This document shows, piece by piece, positions 9,364 through 16,292 of a stretch of DNA of 34,841 nucleotides. How positions within the stretch are numbered: position 1 is the first letter of the stretch; the number at the start of each line of letters is the position of its first letter. The DNA is from an uncultured Rhodospirillaceae bacterium. GTDB lineage: Bacteria; Pseudomonadota; Alphaproteobacteria; MPNO01; UBA2964. Position numbers and translations under genes: made by a program. The stretch spans positions 1 to 34,841 of the forward strand of contig CAJXEC010000014.1 in assembly GCA_913052165.1 (NCBI GenBank), written 5' to 3'. A model generated the notes under the pieces. The model searched no databases. It saw only the letters and a list, made by a program, of their open reading frames with translations, and was not told where the DNA came from.

Positions 9364-10049
9364 TTAAAGTGTTTTCAAATCTGGGATTAACAGCCATAAA
9401 ACTCGCATTTCCGTTATCGGTCAAGGGTGTCCGTGTGTGATTAAAACAGACCTTACGAACAGCCGTTCGTGCGAGACGTACTCCTGCGATTAAAACTCCT
9501 CTGCGTCTGTAAAAGTTTGAGAGAACCGCGACGAAAAAAAGATTCGCAATAGTTGAACCATTTTGAAAGCCTCGAGTTGGCCACTCTCACAGCAGGGGCC
9601 CAAGCCCGAACAGCTTCCAAGGATTATAGAGGATATGTTTCAGGTTTACAGCCTCCTTTGCCAAATTGTTCGCCAATTCTGTACACCGCAGCGATTTTTC
9701 GATGATCTGGAGTGCGATGCTTCGGAATAAAGACCATAATCGTGTGATTAGCTGATTTTATCGTAATACCTCAAAATTCTTGCGCCATCGGGCGCATGGC
9801 CTGAGAACAAAACTTTATTTAACCCTTGTTACCGAAGCTGACGAATCATATCCAGCTGAGTTTACCCCTCTTTTTCTGAAATCCCTGGCTCACAGCGTCT
9901 CACGTGGATTGCAATTCGACGCTTTGGGAAAAACACTACTAAACCAATTAGGAACCTGGGCCGTACCACATACAAGATATCGCCCGCTCTTGAAAAAGAC
10001 TAGCGTAAGTATGTCATCAACCAGTTTGAAAGCATAAAAGCAGAGTATT
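9364..10049 (+). other. Long intergenic region between mucR-like and rpoH-like genes
   Basis: I see no convincing gene in these 686 bases. They contain small inverted repeats: ACGAAC-AGCC-GTTCGT at 9455-9470, an AGACG/CGTCT pair at 9474-9508, and TGCGCC-ATCG-GGCGCA at 9781-9796. They also hold a direct repeat GATTAAAAC at 9439-9447 and 9488-9496. An 85-codon frame from a TTG at 9780 to 10037 has no ribosome binding site and no recognisable sequence. On the minus strand, about 9650-9750 encodes a short VFIPKHR-like peptide that faintly recalls the start of an IS200-type transposase. The region may hold a regulatory RNA or a long rpoH leader. Confidence 0.4.
9781..9796. repeat. Small perfect hairpin upstream of the sigma factor gene
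   Basis: TGCGCC-ATCG-GGCGCA forms a 6-bp perfect stem with a 4-base loop. Read on the minus strand it is followed by AGAATTTT, which is only a weak terminator-like tail. Its role is unknown. Confidence 0.35.
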
Positions 10050-10952
10050 ATGGTTTTTTTTGGACAAAATATTAGTGACGCACTCGATAGAAAATTCATA
10101 TCGAGAACTATGAAGGCCCCTCTCCTAGAACGAGAAGAGGAGGTTAAACTTGGCACCGAGCTTCGAGATAAAGGCGATGAAAAAGCTCTGGATAAGCTGG
10201 TATCAAGTCATTTAAGACTTGTAGTGAAAATGGCGGCGGGTTTTAAAGGTTACGGACTTCCCGTTTCTGATTTGATCCAGGAAGGGACCTTGGGGCTGAT
10301 AGACGCAGCCAAAAAATTCGATCCAGAGAAGGGCGTACGCTTCTCAACCTACGCCCGATGGTGGATCCTCGCCTCAATCCAAGACTACGTGATGCGGAAT
10401 AGTTCAATAGTAAAAATCGGAACAACGCCAGCTCAGAAATCTTTATTTTTTAACCTGAGACGGCTTCGATCGAAGATTTCAAAAAATCTTGCCGGACCCA
10501 TGAGTGACGAAGATAGAGTTGAGATAGCGAAAATCCTAAACGTACCCACTGCTTCGGTCGAGCGGATGGAAGCCCTTTTGTCTGGTTATGACTCGTCACT
10601 CAATACCATAATTGGCTCGGATGAGAGCGATGGTAGCGAGTTGCAGGAGTTTTTGGAGGACGAGCGACCGAATCCTGAAGAAAATATAGCCCATCACTCG
10701 AACCAAACCTCTAGGAATAATGTCATAGAAAAAGCATTGGCCGCACTGGACGAGAGAGAGCGTCAAATCATCAAACATCGTTTTCTAGAGGAGAATAAAC
10801 CCACACTAGAAGAAATCGGCAATGACTTCGGGGTTAGTAAAGAGCGGATTAGACAAATAGAAGGTCGGGCGCTTGAAAAATTAAAGCTTTTTTTGAAAAA
10901 GCTCCCGCGAACAAAGGGAGACAGACTGGAAGATCTTCTCCATGCTCATTGA
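10050..10952 (+). CDS. rpoH: RpoH-family (sigma-32) RNA polymerase sigma factor
   Basis: This 300-residue sigma-70 family protein directs RNA polymerase to heat-shock-type promoters. Region 2 shows SHLRLVVKMAAGFKGYGLPVSDLIQEGTLGL and FSTYARWWILASIQDYV. The RpoH box characteristic of sigma-32 proteins is present as QKSLFFNLRR at 129-138. Region 4 has a helix-turn-helix at about 252-279 (TLEEIGNDFGVSKERIRQIE). Alphaproteobacteria often carry more than one RpoH paralogue, so this may not be the main heat-shock factor. The ATG at 10050 has only a weak AGAG upstream. The gene ends 9 bases before the convergent CoxS stop, with no visible terminator. Confidence 0.88.
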   Translation: MVFFGQNISDALDRKFISRTMKAPLLEREEEVKLGTELRDKGDEKALDKLVSSHLRLVVKMAAGFKGYGLPVSDLIQEGTLGLIDAAKKFDPEKGVRFSTYARWWILASIQDYVMRNSSIVKIGTTPAQKSLFFNLRRLRSKISKNLAGPMSDEDRVEIAKILNVPTASVERMEALLSGYDSSLNTIIGSDESDGSELQEFLEDERPNPEENIAHHSNQTSRNNVIEKALAALDERERQIIKHRFLEENKPTLEEIGNDFGVSKERIRQIEGRALEKLKLFLKKLPRTKGDRLEDLLHAH

Positions 10953-10961
10953 AGGTTCCCT

Positions 10962-11453
10962 TTAAGCCGCCTTTTCTGCCTGAAGCCTTTTTGCAGCATC
11001 TAAAGCCGCGGCAACAATCCCTTGGTAGCCTGTACATCTGCATAAGTTGCCACTAATGGCAATCCTTACCTCTTCTTCAGTCGGATCCGGGTTTTCTTCA
11101 AGAAACTCCAATAAAGTCGTAAGCATGCCCGGAGTACAAAACCCGCATTGTAAACCGTGGTTATCACGAAATGCTTCCTGTAAAGGGTGCAGCTCATCTT
11201 CGGATGGCGCTATTCCCTCTATGGTTAAAATTTCCTGCCCGTCAGCCTGAACCGCCAGCATCAAACAAGAGCGGGCACTTTGTCCGTTTAAGAGTATTGT
11301 GCAGGCGCCACAGACACCGTGCTCACAACCGAGATGCGTTCCAGTGAGCCCCAGCTGCTGACGAATAAAGTCTGCCAAATGGAATCTTACCTCGACCTCT
11401 TCTTCATACTTCTGACCGTTTATTGTGACTGAAATCTTACGTGTTTCGCCCAT
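10962..11453 (-). CDS. CoxS-type 2Fe-2S subunit of a molybdenum hydroxylase
   Basis: This is the small, electron-transferring subunit of the xanthine dehydrogenase/CO dehydrogenase family. The plant-type ferredoxin cluster is bound by Cys 43, 48, 51 and 63 ([12 protein letters not shown]), and the second cluster by Cys 103, 106, 138 and 140 (CGFCTPG and CRCTGYQ). At 163 residues it is the normal length. The start is ATG 11453, with AGGGGAAAG just upstream, 8 bases after the CoxM stop. The substrate cannot be told from this subunit, and no molybdopterin-binding large subunit lies next to it; the next gene downstream is the convergent sigma factor. Confidence 0.93.
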   Translation of the reverse strand: MGETRKISVTINGQKYEEEVEVRFHLADFIRQQLGLTGTHLGCEHGVCGACTILLNGQSARSCLMLAVQADGQEILTIEGIAPSEDELHPLQEAFRDNHGLQCGFCTPGMLTTLLEFLEENPDPTEEEVRIAISGNLCRCTGYQGIVAAALDAAKRLQAEKAA

Positions 11454-11461
11454 CTTTCCCC

Positions 11462-12331
11462 TCACGCTCCGTTTGTGGCACGGTCGTGAGCTTTGACCAA
11501 TGCGCGCCGAGCCATAACTGTTGCCAAATGTTGACGATATTCGGTAGAGGCATAAACATCACCCAAAGCGTCAATTTCACGACATACCTCGCAGGCGTCC
11601 CTGAACATTTCCTCGGAACCTTCTTGTCCAATAATCGTTTCTTCCAGCTCCGTCACTCTGACCGGGGTGGCTCCAACCCCTCCAACCGTTACAGCTGCCC
11701 TACCGATCTTGCCATCCGCACCTACCTCTAATAAAACGGCAGCCGACGCGACCGCAAAATCACCATGTCTTCGAGAAAATTCAACAAAACCGAAGCCATG
11801 GCCATCAGGCCAGCAAGGAATGCGGATAGACGTAACCAGCTCATCTTCCTCGATTGCGGGGGTCATGTACCCAGCAGGAAATTCGGCAAATCCTATCTCA
11901 CGCTCCCCGTTCGGTCCTAGAACTCGAACTATCGCGTCAGTAGTTGCGCAAATAGAGGGCATCTCAGCTGCGGGATCCAAATGAGACAGTGATCCCCCGA
12001 GAGTGCCCCGATTTCGGGTCTGTTGATGTCCAACTTGCCATAACGCCTCATGCATCAGCGGACATTTCTTTTGCACGATTTCAGAACGCTCTAAATCGCG
12101 CTGCCTCGTCATAGCTCCTATTTCAAGAGCATCGCCATCTTCCCGAATGTAAGCCAAGTCTTCTATTTTGTTAATATCAACGACATGGTCGGGCAGAACA
12201 TACCGCATATTAAGCATCGGCATCAGCGACTGCCCGCCGGCCAAGACCTTTGCATTCTCGAGCGAGGAAAGCAGGGTCACTGCGTCCTCAAGCGTGCTCG
12301 GATCGTGATAGGAAAAGGGGGGCGGCTTCAT
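11462..12331 (-). CDS. CoxM-type FAD-binding subunit of a molybdenum hydroxylase
   Basis: This is the medium subunit that passes electrons from the 2Fe-2S subunit to an acceptor through FAD. The two FAD-pyrophosphate motifs are AGGQS at about 31-35 and TLGGS at about 110-114, the latter followed by [10 protein letters not shown]. The N-terminal segment [18 protein letters not shown] is typical of the family. I chose ATG 12331 (289 residues), with GGAG 7 bases upstream; an ATG at 12355 would add eight residues. It is transcribed with coxS and divergently from the cupin operon. Confidence 0.93.
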   Translation of the reverse strand: MKPPPFSYHDPSTLEDAVTLLSSLENAKVLAGGQSLMPMLNMRYVLPDHVVDINKIEDLAYIREDGDALEIGAMTRQRDLERSEIVQKKCPLMHEALWQVGHQQTRNRGTLGGSLSHLDPAAEMPSICATTDAIVRVLGPNGEREIGFAEFPAGYMTPAIEEDELVTSIRIPCWPDGHGFGFVEFSRRHGDFAVASAAVLLEVGADGKIGRAAVTVGGVGATPVRVTELEETIIGQEGSEEMFRDACEVCREIDALGDVYASTEYRQHLATVMARRALVKAHDRATNGA

Positions 12332-12473
12332 AAGGTTACTCCAAACAATATCCATGCAGTTCTATTGCGAAATTACAACAACCTATGATCCGACGCAACG
12401 TTAACGTCCGGGAGAATGACCACAGAAGCGCCGCTGAGACAAAATGTATCACCGTCTTTGTCAAGCTTGTTAT

Positions 12474-12524
12474 TTTTGAAACATTTTTCTTTTCTTGAAT
12501 TTTGTGCGGTAATTTTGAAACATT
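12474..12524. repeat. Direct repeat TTTTGAAACATT in the divergent control region
   Basis: The 12-base sequence TTTTGAAACATT occurs at 12474-12485 and again at 12513-12524, 39 bases apart, with a GTTTC of opposite sense at 12542-12546. It lies between the CoxM start and the cupin promoter, so it could be a pair of operator half-sites for a shared regulator. The repeat is direct observation; its function is inferred. Confidence 0.4.
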
Positions 12525-12563
12525 CTAAGCAAAACCGCGAAGTTTCAGATATAGGTCCGTTTC

Positions 12564-12592
12564 TTGACACCTATCCGGACCAGGAATATACC
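12564..12592 (+). promoter_or_regulatory. Sigma-70-type promoter for the cupin operon
   Basis: TTGACA at 12564-12569 is followed by exactly 17 bases and TATACC at 12587-12592, about 100 bases upstream of the first cupin start. This is the best promoter match in the window. The rest of the 12332-12694 gap holds the direct repeat and no likely gene. Confidence 0.6.
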
Positions 12593-12694
12593 CGGGTTAC
12601 TGTTTTAGTAAACTGAGACCTCCTGGGATCGAAATGTTCTGATCAGAAACGTGGGCAGGTCAAAAATTAAGCGGGCTTTTAGGGAGGATAGAGA

Positions 12695-13279
12695 ATGGCT
12701 GAAGGAAGCAGAGAAACAACTACTGCTGATGCGGGACCCGGACACAATCAACCAGAAGTGGTTTGGGATCGTTGGGTCAAAAAGCGAACCTTTGTTCGCG
12801 CTCTTGAAGGCACCTACGGGGAGATGAAACAAGGCCTTTACGATCAACAACGGGTTTACAGCATCCATGACTGGAAGTGGAAGGGCGGACCTCAATTTTA
12901 TGACAAATCTGTTATTAACCCTCAGAACCTCGATATTGCTCAATCCATCGAAACCCACTTGGGAGCCTTTGCTCCAGGCGGTTACGGCCAAAAACATGGA
13001 CATATGAATAGCGCTGTCTTCTTCGTCCTGAGAGGTGAGGGCTATGACGTTCACGACGGAGAACGTATAGACGCAGAGGCCGGAGACTGCATGATTGTTG
13101 AGAATGGGTGTGTGCACCAGCATTTCAACAAAAGTGCTGATGAGGAATTCGTAGTTCTGGTAATGAAGGCAAAACCTTTATTCCTTTTTATGCATATGGT
13201 GTTCCAGAAAAACGTCAAAATGCCGCCTAAGGAAATAGCTCCCGGGCAAGAAAACTATATGCCGCCGGGCGATTACTGA
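12695..13279 (+). CDS. Cupin-domain protein, first of a tandem pair
   Basis: The 194-residue cytoplasmic protein has a single cupin fold after an N-terminal extension of about 80 residues. Motif 1 gives metal ligand candidates H101 and H103 (QKHGHMNSAVFF), but the usual Glu a few residues later is replaced (Asn-Ser-Ala). Motif 2 gives H141 and H143 in a GDCMIVENGCVHQHF stretch. Cupins of this size may be dioxygenases, isomerases or binding proteins; the substrate is not evident. A very strong GGGAGGA ribosome binding site precedes the ATG. It is the first gene of the plus-strand operon and is homologous to the next gene around the metal site. Confidence 0.85.
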   Translation: MAEGSRETTTADAGPGHNQPEVVWDRWVKKRTFVRALEGTYGEMKQGLYDQQRVYSIHDWKWKGGPQFYDKSVINPQNLDIAQSIETHLGAFAPGGYGQKHGHMNSAVFFVLRGEGYDVHDGERIDAEAGDCMIVENGCVHQHFNKSADEEFVVLVMKAKPLFLFMHMVFQKNVKMPPKEIAPGQENYMPPGDY

Positions 13280-13314
13280 TTTTTGGCCCCTAGAGTTTAA
13301 TTACGGAGATTAAG

Positions 13315-13905
13315 TTGGACGAGAGAGAAGTCGCGGCAGCAGGCAATCAAGTTTGTAATTTTTACAGCGAAAATTTGGCCGAGACGGCTGCCTACGTAGA
13401 AAACTATTACAACAAAAAACTAAAGGTCGTGAAGTCGGCTGATATGCCTTTTGAGAATTCACCACACGGAATTCTCAAGCACATGGTCAACGAAAAACTA
13501 AATACCGTTGAAAATTGCGTCGATATATACATGCACCTGTTACCCCCAGGACAGGCATCAGGAAAACATCGTCATCTTGCCGAGGAAGTATTTTTTGTAG
13601 CAGAAGGCAGCGGTTATGACCTGCATTGGGACGTGAACTTTGATGTCGATATCAAATTCAGCTGGACTTGGGAGCAAGAGCCAAAAAAATATGAATGGAA
13701 ACGAGGAGACTTTGTCTACATACCTCCTTACGTATCACATAAGCATTTTAATGCCGATCCAAAGAGCCCAGCGCGGCTTGTTGTTTGTCACAATAGGATA
13801 TTGAAGGCGATGGGTGCTGCTTGGTACGAACAACTCGAACCCTACGAAGGTTATAATCCAGACGAAGATCCCCTCGATCTATTGGCCAAATACGGGATGC
13901 GATAA
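13315..13905 (+). CDS. Cupin-domain protein, second of a tandem pair
   Basis: The 196-residue protein is a second cupin. Motif 1 is complete, with H85, H87 and Glu 90/91 (GKHRHLAEEVFFVAEGSGYD), and motif 2 has GDFVYIPPYVSHKHF with H142 and H144. It is therefore the more likely metal-bound, catalytic member, while its partner may be structural or use other ligands. It starts with TTG at 13315, supported by GGAG 8 bases upstream, 35 bases after the first cupin stop. The reaction is not identifiable from sequence; the neighbours (OCD-like enzyme and transporters) suggest small-molecule metabolism. Confidence 0.84.
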   Translation: MDEREVAAAGNQVCNFYSENLAETAAYVENYYNKKLKVVKSADMPFENSPHGILKHMVNEKLNTVENCVDIYMHLLPPGQASGKHRHLAEEVFFVAEGSGYDLHWDVNFDVDIKFSWTWEQEPKKYEWKRGDFVYIPPYVSHKHFNADPKSPARLVVCHNRILKAMGAAWYEQLEPYEGYNPDEDPLDLLAKYGMR

Positions 13906-13965
13906 AGCCCGGCACTGCAGAGAAACACGCTGTAATAGAGCAAAATTACCAGACGCCGGGGCTTT
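13904..13965 (+). repeat. Nested inverted repeat at the end of the second cupin gene
   Basis: AAAGCCCGGC (13904-13913), starting in the stop codon, pairs with GCCGGGGCTTT (13955-13965) with one bulged G. Inside the loop GTAAT (13932-13936) pairs with ATTAC (13945-13949). There is no T-run, so it is more likely an intercistronic RNA structure affecting stability or partial readthrough than a simple terminator. Confidence 0.5.
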
Positions 13966-14009
13966 AACCAAAGTCTCGGTGTTTTAGTTTCAAAGTTGGA
14001 GAAGAAGAA

Positions 14010-15089
14010 ATGACACTGATCCTCTCAAACGAGGAAATCTCTCAGTTATTATCAATTGAGGATGTCCTTGATGCTCTCGAGGAAGTCTACAAAGATCTTC
14101 ACGCCGGTCGAGCTGTTACTCGACGTAGATCGGACACTCTAGTGCCGGCCCACCACGACGGTGAAGAGGCTATCTATGGATTTAAAACAATGGACGGCGT
14201 CGCACCATCTCAGGGCTTTAGTGCTGTGAGGCTAAACTCAGATATCGTGACATGGCCTGTCATTGAAGGAAGTTTGAGACGGGTCAAAATTCCCGCTGCG
14301 CCTAATAATCGATGGGTTGGTCTTGTCCTTCTTTTCAGCACAAAAAATGGCGAACCGCTCGCAATAATGCCCGACGGCGTCGTACAAAGAATGCGGGTTG
14401 GAGCCACTAATGGCCTTGGTGTAAAATATATGGCTCGAGAGAACGCAAAAACGGTAGGTATTCTGGGATCCGGATGGCAAGCGGGAACCCAGTTGATGGC
14501 GACCTGCGCTGTCCGTGACATAGAGATGATCAAATGCTTTAGCCCAAACCCCACAAATCGGCTCAATTTTACTCAAGAAATGACTGAAACTTTGGGCGTC
14601 GAGATGATGGCGGTGAACTCAGCGAAAGAAGCGGTATCTGGGGTCGATATTGTTCTTTGTGCAACAAATTCTATCGAAAAGGTCTACGTGGAGGGATGGC
14701 TTAGACCCGGGGTGCATGTCAGCTCGATTAAAATGCCAGAGATCGAGGAAGCTGCCCTCAAAAAATGCGACCGCGTTGGATTGCATTTTGGTCAGCAACG
14801 CCCTGATACCGTGACCGCTACCGGCCTGGAACCCCCAGATCGGCGAAGCGGTAAGGGGTGGGACGTAAATAGAACATTTAATTACGACGCCTGTCCAAAG
14901 CTACCACAAATGATCGCAGGTGAAGTAAAGGGACGTAAAACAGATGACGAAATAACCTGTTTTATCAATGATATGGGGCTTGGTCTACAGTTTGCAGTCA
15001 CGGCAGGCGTTGCCTATAAAAAGGCAATCAAAGCCGGGGTAGGACACGAATTACCCACTGATTGGTTCACCGAAAACGTTCACCCCTGA
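14010..15089 (+). CDS. Ornithine cyclodeaminase/mu-crystallin family protein
   Basis: The 359-residue protein belongs to the OCD/mu-crystallin family of NAD(P)-binding imine or amino acid dehydrogenase-like enzymes. It begins with the family LSNEEISQLLSIEDVLDALEEVY helix and carries the Rossmann dinucleotide motif ILGSGWQAG at about 151-159, followed by RPGVHVSSIKMPEIEE where family members usually have a GxHI(N/S) segment. Members range from ornithine cyclodeaminase to ketimine reductases and opine-type dehydrogenases, so the substrate is open. A GGAGAAGAAGAA ribosome binding site precedes the ATG. It sits between the cupins and the permeases in one operon. Confidence 0.88.
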   Translation: MTLILSNEEISQLLSIEDVLDALEEVYKDLHAGRAVTRRRSDTLVPAHHDGEEAIYGFKTMDGVAPSQGFSAVRLNSDIVTWPVIEGSLRRVKIPAAPNNRWVGLVLLFSTKNGEPLAIMPDGVVQRMRVGATNGLGVKYMARENAKTVGILGSGWQAGTQLMATCAVRDIEMIKCFSPNPTNRLNFTQEMTETLGVEMMAVNSAKEAVSGVDIVLCATNSIEKVYVEGWLRPGVHVSSIKMPEIEEAALKKCDRVGLHFGQQRPDTVTATGLEPPDRRSGKGWDVNRTFNYDACPKLPQMIAGEVKGRKTDDEITCFINDMGLGLQFAVTAGVAYKKAIKAGVGHELPTDWFTENVHP

Positions 15090-15102
15090 GAATTACTCAG
15101 TA

Positions 15103-15681
15103 ATGAGTGAAACAGATGAAAAACTGTCAAAAGGTTCATTGAATACCCCTATTACAAGGAAAATCTTTGACGGCTCCCTTTTGGTTTTCGCACTTCTGGC
15201 ATTAGCAGCAGGCTTGGCCGTATGGTTTTGGAAGGGTCCAGTCGCCTTTGACAGGGCCATAGATGATGCATGGGCTCTCTTTCAATTCATTATGCCCCGG
15301 GTGGGTGCCGCTGTCCTTATCGCAGCATTCCTTCAACTTTTAATCCCAAGAGAAGTCGTCTCACGTTTAATAGGCGACCAGGCAGGGATTAAAAGCGTCG
15401 TAATAGCAACGATCGCTGGCGCACTCACCCCGGGAGGTCCCCTAACCTCTTTTCCAATCGTCGTTGCTCTTTATGTTTCTGGAGCAAACAGGGGGGCATT
15501 GGTGGCTTACATTTCTGCCTGGGCAATGATTGGTTTTCAGAGAATTTTGGTTTGGGAACTCCCTCTGATGGGCGAAGAATTCACGGCAATTCGAGTGGGC
15601 GCGAGCGTTTTGTTGCCAGTCATCTGCGGAACTGTTGCCCTTTACCTGCCAGTTAAAATCAATCTACCAGAGAAAAATTAG
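15103..15681 (+). CDS. Half-size permease-like membrane protein A
   Basis: The 192-residue product is an inner-membrane protein with about five hydrophobic segments. It contains a conserved core: an IAGALTPGGPLTSFPIVVALYVSG stretch, then RILVWELPLMGEEF and a final helix with LLPVICG. The layout resembles a half of the COG0701/UPF0718-type predicted permeases, but I am not certain of the family. It is clearly homologous to the next gene, and together they have the size of one normal permease, so a heterodimeric transporter is likely. It starts 13 bases after the OCD-like gene. Confidence 0.78.
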   Translation: MSETDEKLSKGSLNTPITRKIFDGSLLVFALLALAAGLAVWFWKGPVAFDRAIDDAWALFQFIMPRVGAAVLIAAFLQLLIPREVVSRLIGDQAGIKSVVIATIAGALTPGGPLTSFPIVVALYVSGANRGALVAYISAWAMIGFQRILVWELPLMGEEFTAIRVGASVLLPVICGTVALYLPVKINLPEKN

Positions 15682-15685
15682 CACT

Positions 15686-16195
15686 ATGGACGGTGGAGGC
15701 AGCCCGGTAATTGCAATTCTGATGTGGCTAGGAGTGCTTTTTCTTGCCGTGCTTGCATGGCGAAGAAAAGACCAAACGCTTCAAACAGGAACAAGAGTGG
15801 GCTGGGGTTATTTCCTGATGATGACCCCTCGAATGTGCCTTGCGCTCTCGATGGCTGCCTTCGCGGCGGAACTACTGCCAGGTGAGACGATAAGTGAATG
15901 GCTCGGCAAGGACTCTGGGTTTACAGGAATATTAATTGCCTCAATAGCAGGCATTTTAGTCCCAGCTGGAGGCGTTATTGCCTTCCCCCTGGCTCTTGCG
16001 ATGTATAAAATTGGCGTGGGAATACCCCAACTAACAGCTTTCCTGACGACCTGGGAAATTTTTGCCATTCATAGAATACTAGCATGGGAAATCCCATTCC
16101 TCGGTCACAAATTTGTTTACCTCAGAACAGCTTCATCCTTTTTTCTTCCTCCACTCGCTGGAATTTTCGCAGCAATAATCATCTCGTTGCTTTGA
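15686..16195 (+). CDS. Half-size permease-like membrane protein B
   Basis: This 169-residue membrane protein is a paralogue of the gene before it. It shares IAGILVPAGGVIAFPLALAMYKIG, RILAWEIPFLGHKF and a FFLPPLAG segment at matching positions. I chose ATG 15686, 4 bases after the previous stop, because the frame continues upstream to 15635 only by overlapping the preceding gene in non-conserved sequence. The close spacing implies coupled translation and equal amounts of the two halves. The substrate is unknown; the context suggests import or export of a compound handled by the cupin and OCD-like enzymes. Confidence 0.78.
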   Translation: MDGGGSPVIAILMWLGVLFLAVLAWRRKDQTLQTGTRVGWGYFLMMTPRMCLALSMAAFAAELLPGETISEWLGKDSGFTGILIASIAGILVPAGGVIAFPLALAMYKIGVGIPQLTAFLTTWEIFAIHRILAWEIPFLGHKFVYLRTASSFFLPPLAGIFAAIIISLL

Positions 16196-16292
16196 GTTGC
16201 GTTAGATAAGCTTCAGAGATAAAAATTAGCAAATGGGGATTGCATGTTAATCGTGAGAGGTCCTTGAAAGAACGAACCTGAGGATTATTAAA

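Noticed and set aside
9650-9750. IS200-like transposase pseudogene on the minus strand
   Set aside because: Only a few residues (VFIPKHR) match and no catalytic His-x-His or Tyr region is found, so it was not listed as a feature.
9780-10037. 85-residue frame just upstream of the sigma factor gene
   Set aside because: TTG start without a ribosome binding site and no protein-like motif; more likely untranslated leader.
12416-12616. 66-residue plus-strand frame in the coxM/cupin control region
   Set aside because: It contains the direct repeats and the promoter, has no ribosome binding site and a sequence typical of AT-rich intergenic DNA.
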